Assembly (NCBI GenBank): GCA_015233395.1
Contig: JADFXV010000027.1
Span: 1-36,440, forward strand
Direction: 5' to 3'
DNA: 36,440 nt
Source: Desulfovibrionaceae bacterium
GTDB taxonomy: Bacteria; Desulfobacterota; Desulfovibrionia; Desulfovibrionales; Desulfovibrionaceae
Of the stretch, positions 7,573 to 14,826 are shown one piece after another (positions within the stretch are counted from its first letter, which is position 1; each line of letters opens with the position of its first letter). The notes beneath the pieces were generated by a model that saw only the letters and a program-made list of their open reading frames with translations, made no database searches and was not told the DNA's origin. The position numbers were made by a program, and so were the translations under genes.

Positions 7573-8706
7573 TTACTTCCAAAACGCCCGGGCCAGCAAA
7601 TGGTTGGCCAGGCCGCCGAGTTTGCGCGGGGTATGGCCGAAGACCGCCTTCCAGACTTCGTCGGATTCCATGCACAAATAGAGCTGGCGGTCAAGTCCGC
7701 CGCGCCGGAGCAGTCCGGCGACGTGGCGGAACTGGGCCACCCGCAGCGGCCGCAGCAGCCGTTTTTTCCCGTCCAGGCCGGTGACGAACTCGCCCCCCAG
7801 GCAGCGCGGCGGCTCGGGTTGGGCGGCCAGCCTGGCGAAGAGTTCGGGCATGGTCCGAAACGACCCGAGGCTGACGTAAGCGATCTGGTCCGGCTTGAGG
7901 TAATCGAAGATCATGGCCGCGACCCGCGCGTAGCCTTCTTCCCAGCCCGGGGCCAGGATCAGGGGGTCAAAATGCAGGCAGACTTTAAATCCCGCTTCGG
8001 CGCAACGTTTGGCGGCGGCCAGGCGCTGTTCGATCCCGGCCGCGCCGGGTTCTTCGCGCCGCGTGGTTTCCGGGGTGTTGAGCGACCAGGCGGGCAGGAC
8101 CGAGCCCGGCCTCGCCGCGTCCAGCCAGGACAGATCGACGATTTTTGATTTGAGTTCCAGGCGGACGTTGTCGTAGGCGGCGAGGAAGCCGACCAGATCG
8201 CGGGAGAGTCCGGTGGCCGCCTCCAAGGCGAGCGAGTCGGTGAACTGGCCGGTGCCGACCCGGAACAGGCGGTTTTTGTCGCGGCTAAAGGCCACGTCCA
8301 GGCGGGCGAACATGGCCTCGGTATCGGCGAAGACCGTCAGCGTGCGCTCGCGGAAATAGCCTCGCAGGATGCAATAGGAGCAGGCCAGGGGACAGTTTTC
8401 GCCGATGTGGACGATGCGGTAGCCGCAGCAGCGGTAGTTTTTGGTCCCGGGGCAAGGCCGCAGGAAGCGGCCCCGGTATTTTTTGAGATGCAAGACGAGA
8501 TTGCCCGGGCCGGCGCGCTCGGGGCCGGGAGGCGCCTGGCCGCCTTCGATCACCCGCCTGGGCAGGCCGGGCAGGCGCTCGACCACTCGCTTGGCGACCG
8601 GGGTGTTGACGACCCCGGCGTCGAGCCAGATCTCGGTCAGAGCGTCAAGCCAGGGCGCGTCCGGAAGCAGGTTCGCCGGATGCGGCTTTGATGCGGCGTC
8701 GTTCAT
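7573..8706 (-). CDS. Spore-photoproduct-lyase-family radical SAM protein
   Basis: The 377-residue protein carries the SPL-type radical SAM signature C105-x3-C109-x2-C112 (NCPLACSYCILRGYF). Upstream is a second cysteine group, RPCPGTKNY and RCCGY at 83-95, also characteristic of this branch. Conserved blocks LRLELKSK-like (VRLELKSK), SLNTPE and LHFDPLIL follow. Bacillus SplB repairs the thymine spore photoproduct; this organism shows no sign of sporulation, so a related DNA-repair or unknown radical reaction is more likely. It is the last gene of a close-packed series with nrdG-nrdD and the two small secreted proteins (15 bp after the previous stop). The ATG at 8706 lacks a strong Shine-Dalgarno. 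Confidence 0.85.
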   Translation of the reverse strand: MNDAASKPHPANLLPDAPWLDALTEIWLDAGVVNTPVAKRVVERLPGLPRRVIEGGQAPPGPERAGPGNLVLHLKKYRGRFLRPCPGTKNYRCCGYRIVHIGENCPLACSYCILRGYFRERTLTVFADTEAMFARLDVAFSRDKNRLFRVGTGQFTDSLALEAATGLSRDLVGFLAAYDNVRLELKSKIVDLSWLDAARPGSVLPAWSLNTPETTRREEPGAAGIEQRLAAAKRCAEAGFKVCLHFDPLILAPGWEEGYARVAAMIFDYLKPDQIAYVSLGSFRTMPELFARLAAQPEPPRCLGGEFVTGLDGKKRLLRPLRVAQFRHVAGLLRRGGLDRQLYLCMESDEVWKAVFGHTPRKLGGLANHLLARAFWK

Positions 8707-8721
8707 GGACCGCCGGCCTGC

Positions 8722-9006
8722 CTACGTGCCGCAGCCGGAATAGGTGCTCCAGCAGGAGGAATAGCAGGCTTCAAGGTCGTACCTGGTCTTATTGAACGGA
8801 TCCTTGTCGCAATCCTCGATGCACTGTTCGTACTGGCGATGGCAGAACTCGGGCGTTTCCTCGGGATTGATCCTAGCCTGGACGATCCGGGCCGGAGACG
8901 CGGCCTGGGCGAAGCGCGGCGGGCTCTGGATCGCTCCGAAAAACGCCAGGGCGAGCGCCAGGGCGAGCGGGACGGCGGGGGCGGGCAATACCCGTTTGCG
9001 GCGCAT
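8722..9006 (-). CDS. Small secreted six-cysteine protein (helical-hairpin pattern)
   Basis: The start is placed at ATG 9006 because AAGGAG lies just upstream and a signal peptide follows; the longer frame to 9066 lacks both. The 94-residue product has a positively charged start, a hydrophobic core (LALALALAFFGA) and a likely cleavage after AQA-A near 35. The mature chain of about 59 residues has six cysteines at 55, 62, 66, 81, 85 and 92. The spacing is x6, x3, x14, x3, x6, mirror-symmetric about the middle, as expected for two antiparallel helices tied by disulfides. I recognise no named family. It is placed between the radical SAM gene and another cysteine-rich secreted protein. Confidence 0.75.
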   Translation of the reverse strand: MRRKRVLPAPAVPLALALALAFFGAIQSPPRFAQAASPARIVQARINPEETPEFCHRQYEQCIEDCDKDPFNKTRYDLEACYSSCWSTYSGCGT

Positions 9007-9037
9007 AGCGCTCCTTTGCGGCAATGTCGCGGCCGCC

Positions 9038-9364
9038 CTACTCGGTAATCGATTTTTCGATGACATCGCGCGCGACGCCCTCGGGATCCTTGCCTGGTTC
9101 GACCGCCAGGCCGGGAGACTGCGTCCCGAAGACGGCTTGCTTACCCTGCCTGACGATGCGCTTGACCGCCGTGCAGACGAGGTTGCAGCTTTTGCAGTCG
9201 TGGTTGCAAACCACGTCCGGATCGCTTGCGTCGGTGGTCACGCTGCAGATCACGGTTTTGTCCGGCCGCACGCACTGGTAGGTCGCGGCCTGGGCCTGGA
9301 CGGCGAATCCCAGGAGCAAGGCCGCGGTCAGCGCGCCCACGCCGGTCGATATTTTCGTTTTCAT
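9038..9364 (-). CDS. Small secreted cysteine-rich protein
   Basis: The 108-residue product has a clear Sec signal (GALTAALLLGFAVQAQA, cleavage near residue 26). The mature part has six cysteines at 31, 40, 53, 57, 60 and 64. The last four form CX3CX2CX3C (CNHDCKSCNLVC), a spacing that could hold a metal or two disulfides. The C-terminal 40 residues are hydrophilic and cysteine-free. GGGAGGG lies six bases before the ATG. It begins 22 bp after the nrdD stop and ends 31 bp before the next small secreted gene, so it is probably co-transcribed with nrdGD. No family recognised. Confidence 0.78.
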   Translation of the reverse strand: MKTKISTGVGALTAALLLGFAVQAQAATYQCVRPDKTVICSVTTDASDPDVVCNHDCKSCNLVCTAVKRIVRQGKQAVFGTQSPGLAVEPGKDPEGVARDVIEKSITE

Positions 9365-9386
9365 GATGCACCCTCCCTCGCTGCCT

Positions 9387-11444
9387 CTAACACACGTCGC
9401 AGGGTCCGGTGTACGCCAAACGGTCCGCGTATTCGGCCTGTTTGCCTTTGTTCCAGCGCGACACCGGGCGGTAGTAGCCGACGATGCGGGTATAGACCTC
9501 GGCCGGTTCGCCGCAGTCGGGACAGTCGTGGTGTTCGCCCCGGATGTAGCCGTGGCTTTGGCAGATGGAAAAGGTCGGGGTGATGGACAGGTAGGGGATC
9601 TTGGTCATGCTCAGGGCTTTGAGGATGAAGCTTTTGAGCGCCTTGGTGTCGGTCACCGCCTCGCCGAGGAAGGTGTGGAAGACGGTGCCGCCGGTGTAGA
9701 GCGGCTGGAGTTTGTTCTGGTGTTCCAGGGCCATGATGACGTCGTCGGAATGGCCGACCGGCAGGTTGGTGGAGTTGGTGTAATAGGGCGTGCCGTTGCC
9801 CGAGGCCTTGATGTCGGCGTACAGGGCGCGGTCGATCTTGGCCAGGCGGTAGCTGGTGCCTTCGGCCGGGGTGGCTTCGAGGTTGTAGAGGTTGCCGGTT
9901 TCTTCCTGGAAGCGGGCGGTGATGTCCCGCAGAAGATGCAGCATCCGGGTCATCAGCCTCACTCCGGCCTCGGTTTCGATGCCCTTGCCCAGGAGATTTA
10001 AGCAGGCTTCGTGGCCGCCGACCAGGCCGATGGTCGAAAAATGGCCGGCGAAGCCGTTTTTGAGATAGCGTTTGGTCCAGGGGAACATGCCCCGGTCGAG
10101 GTTGCCGCCGATCATCTTGCGTTTGAATTCCAAGGCCTGCCTGGCCAGGTGGGCGTATTCCGAGACCAGGTCGAGAAAGTCCTCCTCGCCTTGGGCGAGA
10201 TAGGCGAGCTTGGGCAGGTTGAGCGTCACCACGCCGATCGAGCCGGTCAGGTCGCCCGCGCCGAAGAGCCCGCCGGTCTTGTTGCGCAGTTCGCGCAGGT
10301 CCATCTGCAGACGGCAGCACATCGAGCGCACGTCCTCGGGATTTAAGTCCGAATTGATGAAATTCTGGAAATAGGGCGCGCCGTACTTGGAAGTCAGTTG
10401 CAGGAGCAGTTCGCCGATTTCGCTGTCCCAGGGGAAGTCCTTGGTGACGTTGTAGGTCGGAATCGGGAAGGAGAAGATGCGGCCGTGGTAGTCGCCGTTC
10501 TGCATGACTTCGAGAAAGGCCTTGTTGAACATGTCCATTTCCGGGACGAAGTCGCCGTACGTCGCGTCGATCAGCTTGCCGCCGATGATCGCCGCCTCGG
10601 CGGCGATATGTTTCGGCGGGGAAAGGTCGAAGCTCAAGTTGGTGAACGGGCTTTGCCCGCCCCAGCGCGAGGTGGTGTTCAGGTTGAAGACGAATTTCTG
10701 CACCGCCTGGCGGACCTGGTCGTAGGTTAGTCCGTCGTGGCGGATAAACGGGGCCAGGTAGGTGTCCACGTTGTTGAAGGCCTGGGCGCCGGCCCATTCG
10801 TTTTGCAGCGTGCCCAGGAAATTGACCATCTGTCCCAGCGCGGAATCGAAATGCCTGGCCGGTCCGGCGCTGGAGCGGCCTTCCAGGTTGAATCCCTCAA
10901 GCAGCAAGTCGCGCAGCGACCAGCCGGCGCAGTAGCCCGCCAGGCCAAACGACAGGTCGTGCAGGTGGAAATAGCCGTGCTCGTGGGCCGCGCGCACTTC
11001 CTGGGGATATTTTTCCAGCGCGTACCGGGCCTGGACCGTGCCCGAGAGGTGCAGCATCAGTCCCTGGAAGGAATGGCTCATGTTGGCGTTTTCCGACACC
11101 CGCCAATCGGATTTGTCCAGGTAGTCGTCGATGGTGTTTTTGATGTCCAGGTACGCGGCCTTCTGCTCGCGCAGTTCGCGGCGCTTTTCCCGGTAGATGA
11201 TGTAGCGCTTGGCCACGTTAAACAGGCGCGACTCCATAAGCGCCGCCTCGACCTGGTCCTGGACGTACTCCTGTTCCGGAGCCTCGCAGCCGGCTAATTT
11301 GGCCTCAACCTTGCCGGCCAGCCGCTTGGCCAGGATCGGGTCGCTCACTCCGTTGGCCTTGAGCGCCTTCAGGATCGCCTGGGCGATCCGTTCTTGCGAC
11401 CAGGTCTCCTCGCGTCCGTCGCGTTTGCGTATCCGCAGTGGCAT
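9387..11444 (-). CDS. nrdD: Anaerobic (class III) ribonucleoside-triphosphate reductase
   Basis: This 685-residue protein starts with an ATP-cone regulatory domain (about 1-92, IRKRDGREETW). It continues with the glycyl-radical barrel: HLHDLSFGLAGYCAG, TSRWGGQSPFTNLSFDL, MCCRLQMDLRELRNKTGG and NLPKLAYLAQGE. The C-terminal zinc site is CPDCG plus a terminal CxxC (CDVC), and the radical-bearing glycine is G656 in RIVGYYRP, 30 residues from the end. It reduces NTPs to dNTPs without oxygen, using a radical installed by NrdG. ATG 11444 has GAGGAAGG five bases upstream. It overlaps the nrdG frame by 140 bp. Confidence 0.97.
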   Translation of the reverse strand: MPLRIRKRDGREETWSQERIAQAILKALKANGVSDPILAKRLAGKVEAKLAGCEAPEQEYVQDQVEAALMESRLFNVAKRYIIYREKRRELREQKAAYLDIKNTIDDYLDKSDWRVSENANMSHSFQGLMLHLSGTVQARYALEKYPQEVRAAHEHGYFHLHDLSFGLAGYCAGWSLRDLLLEGFNLEGRSSAGPARHFDSALGQMVNFLGTLQNEWAGAQAFNNVDTYLAPFIRHDGLTYDQVRQAVQKFVFNLNTTSRWGGQSPFTNLSFDLSPPKHIAAEAAIIGGKLIDATYGDFVPEMDMFNKAFLEVMQNGDYHGRIFSFPIPTYNVTKDFPWDSEIGELLLQLTSKYGAPYFQNFINSDLNPEDVRSMCCRLQMDLRELRNKTGGLFGAGDLTGSIGVVTLNLPKLAYLAQGEEDFLDLVSEYAHLARQALEFKRKMIGGNLDRGMFPWTKRYLKNGFAGHFSTIGLVGGHEACLNLLGKGIETEAGVRLMTRMLHLLRDITARFQEETGNLYNLEATPAEGTSYRLAKIDRALYADIKASGNGTPYYTNSTNLPVGHSDDVIMALEHQNKLQPLYTGGTVFHTFLGEAVTDTKALKSFILKALSMTKIPYLSITPTFSICQSHGYIRGEHHDCPDCGEPAEVYTRIVGYYRPVSRWNKGKQAEYADRLAYTGPCDVC

Positions 11445-12123
11445 GGGAACCTTCCTCGCTGGTTTGGACGTAGGGTTGCACGGTGAGAACGTGACGATCG
11501 GGCAGCAGGGCGCGGATCGCGTCCAGATCCCGGGGACCGACCTGCGGCGTGGCAGTGGTGCGAAAGAAAAACCGCCCCGGATGGGCGACGGCCAGAGCAA
11601 ACACCCGCGTCAGGCAGGCCTGCGCCGCGACCGGGTCCAGGCGCTCGCCCGTGGCTGCGGAATATTTGGCGAAGGGCGCCTTGACGTCCACGGACACGGC
11701 GTCGACGAGCCCGGCCGCGAGCAGTTCGGCGACCACCTCCGGGCGGCTGCCGTTGGTGTCGAGTTTGACCGGCAGGCCGTAGCCCCGGAGAAACGCCAGA
11801 AAATCGGCCAGATCCGGAACCAGGGTCGGCTCGCCGCCCGAGACCACGATCCCGTCGAGCCATTTGGACCTAACCGAGAGGAGTTTGCGCACGTCCGGGG
11901 CGAAAAGCTCCGGATGGCGCTCGGGCGTCCAGGCGATCCCGGCGTTGTGGCAATGCGGGCAGCGCAGGTTGCAGCCGCCGAAAAAGAGCACGGCGCAGGT
12001 CTTTCCCGGCCAGTCGCACAGGCTCAGGCGCTCGACGCCCCGCAAGGCCGACCAAGCGGAAAAGGCGGAAGCGGAAGGACCGGCGGGGACGCAAGGAGCG
12101 GCGGAAACGAAAGGGGCTGCCAT
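11305..12123 (-). CDS. nrdG: Anaerobic ribonucleotide reductase-activating radical SAM protein
   Basis: The cluster motif C51-x3-C55-x2-C58 lies in GGCNLRCPHCHN. It is followed by VSGGEPTL, LDTNGSRPE and VDVKAPF, the pattern of the NrdG2 / pyruvate-formate-lyase-activase group. It cleaves S-adenosylmethionine to place the glycyl radical on NrdD, its overlapping neighbour. With the ATG at 12123 it has 272 residues. ATGs at 12171 and 12216 are possible but add low-complexity sequence, and no start has a strong Shine-Dalgarno. The homologous part ends near VQPYVQ; the last 46 or so residues, rich in Arg, Asp and Gln, are the nrdD start region read in another frame. Confidence 0.88.
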   Translation of the reverse strand: MAAPFVSAAPCVPAGPSASAFSAWSALRGVERLSLCDWPGKTCAVLFFGGCNLRCPHCHNAGIAWTPERHPELFAPDVRKLLSVRSKWLDGIVVSGGEPTLVPDLADFLAFLRGYGLPVKLDTNGSRPEVVAELLAAGLVDAVSVDVKAPFAKYSAATGERLDPVAAQACLTRVFALAVAHPGRFFFRTTATPQVGPRDLDAIRALLPDRHVLTVQPYVQTSEEGSHATADTQTRRTRGDLVARTDRPGDPEGAQGQRSERPDPGQAAGRQG

Positions 12124-12370
12124 GAAAAGGGGGAACCTCGTTTGCAGGGCGCGACCCGCCGCCCTGGCCATTGAAATCCACTCTACTGATCGGCTTTTTA
12201 CTCCTCGCGCCGGCATTTGTTAAGACCCGGGCGCGTTAAATTTCGTTTACTATTTCAATGATTTGCTCCTTACATGCCGGTATGATTCAGCTATTTATTT
12301 CCCTTTTCAGGGACATGGGAAGGGCGATTCTCTTTCTCACCCCCCGGAAAGTTTTTTGGAGAAGGGGGTC

Positions 12371-12410
12371 CGGGGGAGGAACCTTTTGTTCACAAAAGGT
12401 TCCTCCCCCG
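12371..12410. repeat. Perfect 19-bp palindrome, copy P1
   Basis: The arms CGGGGGAGGAACCTTTTGT and its exact complement are separated by two bases. The left flank has AAGTTTTTTGGAGAAGGGGG, and similar flanks and arms recur at 30801-30871 and, inverted, at 36411-36440. It lies in the leader region of the decarboxylase gene, between the divergent nrdG and ubiD-type genes. Confidence 0.9.
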
Positions 12411-12518
12411 GTTCTCCTCTTTCTCTCTCCTCCGCCCTCCTCCCACTCTTCTCCCTCGCCTTGTCATCGCGCCGGGGGTCGGGTACATGCGCCCTATCGC
12501 GACAACCGGAGAAACGCC

Positions 12519-13967
12519 ATGGCTTACAAGGATCTGCAAGACTTCGTCCGCGCGCTCGAGCGCCAGGGCGAACTAAGGCGCGTGCAAACCGAACTCGACC
12601 CCTACCTGGAGATCGCCGAGGTCACCGACCGCGCGAGCAAGAAATACGGCCCGGCGCTGCTTTTCGAGAACGTCAGGGGGTCGCGCGTCCCGGTGCTGAC
12701 CAACGCCTTCGGGTCGTTTGGCCGCATGCACCTGGCCCTGCAGTGCGAAAGCCTGGACGCCCTGGCCGAGACCGTGACCGAATTCATCGAGATGGAGCGC
12801 CCGGACGGGATCATCAAAAAACTCAAGCTGATCCCAAAGCTCGCCAAACTCGCGGGCATCTTCCCCAAGGAAGTGGGGAGCGCCCCCTGCCAGCAGATCG
12901 TCCAGACCGGCGACGACGTGGACCTGTCGGTCATGCCGGTTCTGACCACCTGGCCCGGCGACGCCGGGCCGTTCATCACCTTCCCCTGCGTGACCACCAA
13001 GAACCCGGAGACCGGCAAACGCAACACCGGCATGTACCGCATGCAGGTCTTCGACAAGAACACTACCGGCATGCACTGGCACCGCCACAAGGGCGGGGCC
13101 TACCACTACCACGTGGCCGAAAAATTGGGCCAGCGCCTGCCCGTGGCCGTGGCCATCGGCCCGGACCCGGCCGTGACCTACTCCGCCACCGCTCCGCTGC
13201 CCGACGACATCGACGAATTTCTGCTGGCCGGATTCCTGCGCGGCGCGCCCGTGGAGCTGGTCAAATGCAAGACCGTGGACCTGGAAGTGCCGGCCAATTC
13301 CCAGTACGTGCTCGAAGGCTACGTCGATCCCGGCGAGCGCCGCCGCGAGGGGCCGTTCGGCGACCACACCGGCTATTATTCCCTGGCCGACGACTACCCG
13401 GTCTTCCACGTCACCGCGCTCACCCGCCGCGAAGACCCGATCTACCCGGCCACGCTCGTCGGCCCGCCGCCCATGGAGGACTGCTACATGGGCAAGGCCA
13501 CCGAACGCATCTTCCTGCCGATCATCAAGAAGCAGTTGCCCGAGATCGTGGACATGAACCTGCCGCTGGAAGGCGTGTTCCACAACCTGTGCTTCGTGGC
13601 CATCGACAAGCGCTACCCGGGCCAGGCCAAAAAAGTCATGCACGCCATCTGGGGCCTGGGCCAGATGATGTTCACCAAAATCATCGTGGTCGTGGATAAG
13701 AACGTGAACGTGCAAAACACCTCCGAGGTGCTCTGGCGCCTGGGCAACAACGTCGATCCCAAGCGCGACATCGTCATCGCCGAAGGCCCGCTCGACGCGC
13801 TCGACCACGCCAGTGAGCACCCCCACTTCGGCGGCAAGATCGGCATCGACGCCACCAAAAAAGGCCCGGACGACGGCCATTTCCGGCAATGGCCCGACAG
13901 CCTGCGCATGGATGCGGCCGTCAAGGCCAGGATCGACGCGCTGTGGAGCGGGTTGGGGATAGAGTAG
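12519..13967 (+). CDS. UbiD-family decarboxylase, probably menaquinone biosynthesis
   Basis: The 482-residue protein is full length for the UbiD family. It has the N-terminal LQDFVRALERQGELRRV block, VTTKNPETGKRNTGMYR, HWHRHKGGA, and the conserved EGPFGDHTGYY segment of the prenylated-FMN/metal active site, followed by NVNVQN. UbiD enzymes decarboxylate aromatic acids with prFMN. Because the window also encodes an aminofutalosine synthase, the likely job is the late decarboxylation of the futalosine menaquinone route (1,4-dihydroxy-6-naphthoate branch); this is inference. The ATG at 12519 has GGAG at a good distance. The upstream extension to 12258 crosses a palindromic repeat and is not coding. 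Confidence 0.9.
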   Translation: MAYKDLQDFVRALERQGELRRVQTELDPYLEIAEVTDRASKKYGPALLFENVRGSRVPVLTNAFGSFGRMHLALQCESLDALAETVTEFIEMERPDGIIKKLKLIPKLAKLAGIFPKEVGSAPCQQIVQTGDDVDLSVMPVLTTWPGDAGPFITFPCVTTKNPETGKRNTGMYRMQVFDKNTTGMHWHRHKGGAYHYHVAEKLGQRLPVAVAIGPDPAVTYSATAPLPDDIDEFLLAGFLRGAPVELVKCKTVDLEVPANSQYVLEGYVDPGERRREGPFGDHTGYYSLADDYPVFHVTALTRREDPIYPATLVGPPPMEDCYMGKATERIFLPIIKKQLPEIVDMNLPLEGVFHNLCFVAIDKRYPGQAKKVMHAIWGLGQMMFTKIIVVVDKNVNVQNTSEVLWRLGNNVDPKRDIVIAEGPLDALDHASEHPHFGGKIGIDATKKGPDDGHFRQWPDSLRMDAAVKARIDALWSGLGIE

Positions 13968-14003
13968 AGGGAAAAGAAATGGAGGGGGAAGAAAAAGAGG
14001 AGC

Positions 14004-14032
14004 CGGGGGCCAATCCTTTCGGATCGCCCCCG
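14004..14032 (-). terminator. Hairpin between convergent genes, candidate terminator
   Basis: CGGGGGC pairs with GCCCCCG, and inside it ATCC pairs with GGAT around a TTTC loop. On the minus strand a CTCTTTTTC tract follows a few bases later. It lies between the stop of the UbiD-type gene and that of the sigma28-promoted gene and could serve both. Confidence 0.5.
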
Positions 14033-14066
14033 ATACACATCTTCAATGGTGTCTTTCGTTACACGA

Positions 14067-14474
14067 TCAGGAGTAGGCCTGTACTGTCGCCTTTTTAACA
14101 GCTTTGTTGGCTGCATCCAATTGGGCAGTTAGGTTGCCAACCGGATCACCGCCTTCTTTTGCAGCATCAATTTTGGCTTGCAATGATTTTTGATGAACCT
14201 GGGCAGTCTGAAGATTTTGCGCGAGTTTTTCCTTGCTTACGACGGGAGTTGTGGCTGCATCCTTCCCGATGTTCGTCTTGATCGAACCAGAAGATTCACC
14301 ACCGTCTTTTTCTCTGGGAGCCTTAGCCAATGCCTTTCCTTGTTCAGAAATTGTGACTGTATCGCCCTGAGAAGTCTCTGTTTGCGGAGCTGGCGCAGCA
14401 GATGCGGGAACAGTTGCACCAGACTGTACAGATGATTGAACCGATGAGTTGGCTAAATTTGCTACCGCGTTCAT
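14067..14474 (-). CDS. Small protein of unknown function under a sigma28-type promoter
   Basis: The 135-residue product has a Ser/Ala/Pro-rich disordered N-terminal half. A short block, DTVTISEQGKALAK, lies near 38-51, and a predicted coiled coil runs from about 80 to 130 (EKLAQNLQTAQVHQKSLQAKI). There is no signal peptide. The short block resembles those seen in small flagellar-regulon proteins of Desulfovibrio relatives, but I cannot name the family. GGAGG lies six bases before the ATG. The base composition is clearly AT-richer than the flanking genes. A near-consensus FliA promoter 60-90 bp upstream suggests expression with late flagellar genes. FlgM-like or export-associated roles are guesses. 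Confidence 0.75.
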   Translation of the reverse strand: MNAVANLANSSVQSSVQSGATVPASAAPAPQTETSQGDTVTISEQGKALAKAPREKDGGESSGSIKTNIGKDAATTPVVSKEKLAQNLQTAQVHQKSLQAKIDAAKEGGDPVGNLTAQLDAANKAVKKATVQAYS

Positions 14475-14534
14475 GGGATGCCTCCAGGTTGGATTTTAGC
14501 GAAGTCCTTCAAAAGGCATCCGCTTATGGAGAGC

Positions 14535-14561
14535 TTATCGGACAATCCCAAAGATACTTTA
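14535..14561 (-). promoter_or_regulatory. Sigma28 (FliA)-type promoter
   Basis: On the minus strand the sequence reads TAAAGTAT, 11 bases, then TCCGATAA. The enterobacterial consensus is TAAAGTTT-N11-GCCGATAA, so each element matches 7 of 8 with the exact spacer. It would start transcription near 14528, about 54 nt before the ATG at 14474. Confidence 0.7.
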
Positions 14562-14716
14562 GATGTTTTGATTCTCAATCATGATCAATATTGTTTATGT
14601 ATAATGTAAACTGCTCAATATGAGCGCCAGCTCTATCTATTAGAAAAAGTAAGATTACAAGTTTGCGGCGGAAAGTATACAATCGTGCAATCTTTTCCGT
14701 GGATCACATCGGTTCA

Positions 14717-14746
14717 TTGACACATACTAAATCTGGTACATACGTT
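14717..14746 (+). promoter_or_regulatory. Candidate sigma70 promoter of the YecA-like gene
   Basis: A perfect -35 box TTGACA (14717-14722) is followed after 18 bases by TACGTT (14741-14746), a weak -10. Transcription would begin near 14752, at the first base pairs of the folded leader. The whole interval 14562-14716 is AT-rich with no gene that I can see. Confidence 0.4.
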
Positions 14747-14749
14747 ACT

Positions 14750-14802
14750 GGCAGGCCAAGGGGGCCGGAACCCCCTTGCGGCGTGTAAAGCCGTTGCCTG
14801 CC
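14750..14802 (+). ncRNA. Structured leader: three-way junction upstream of YecA-like gene
   Basis: GGCAGGC (14750-14756) pairs with GCCTGCC (14796-14802). Inside, AAGGGGG (14758-14764) pairs with CCCCCTT (14771-14777), and CGGC (14779-14782) pairs with GCCG (14790-14793). All three helices are perfect and can form together. It lies at the expected 5' end of the transcript. Whether it is an RNA switch, a stability element or a DNA site is unknown. Confidence 0.45.
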
Positions 14803-14826
14803 CTTGATACGGATTCACATTTTTCA

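Noticed and set aside
12573-13889. 438-codon minus-strand frame opposite the UbiD-type gene
   Set aside because: The plus strand has continuous UbiD homology; the other frame is a His/Asp/Val-rich shadow.
14750-14802. Integron attC recombination site
   Set aside because: The paired arms could suggest it, but the conserved GTTRRRY/RYYYAAC core sites are absent and no integrase is present.
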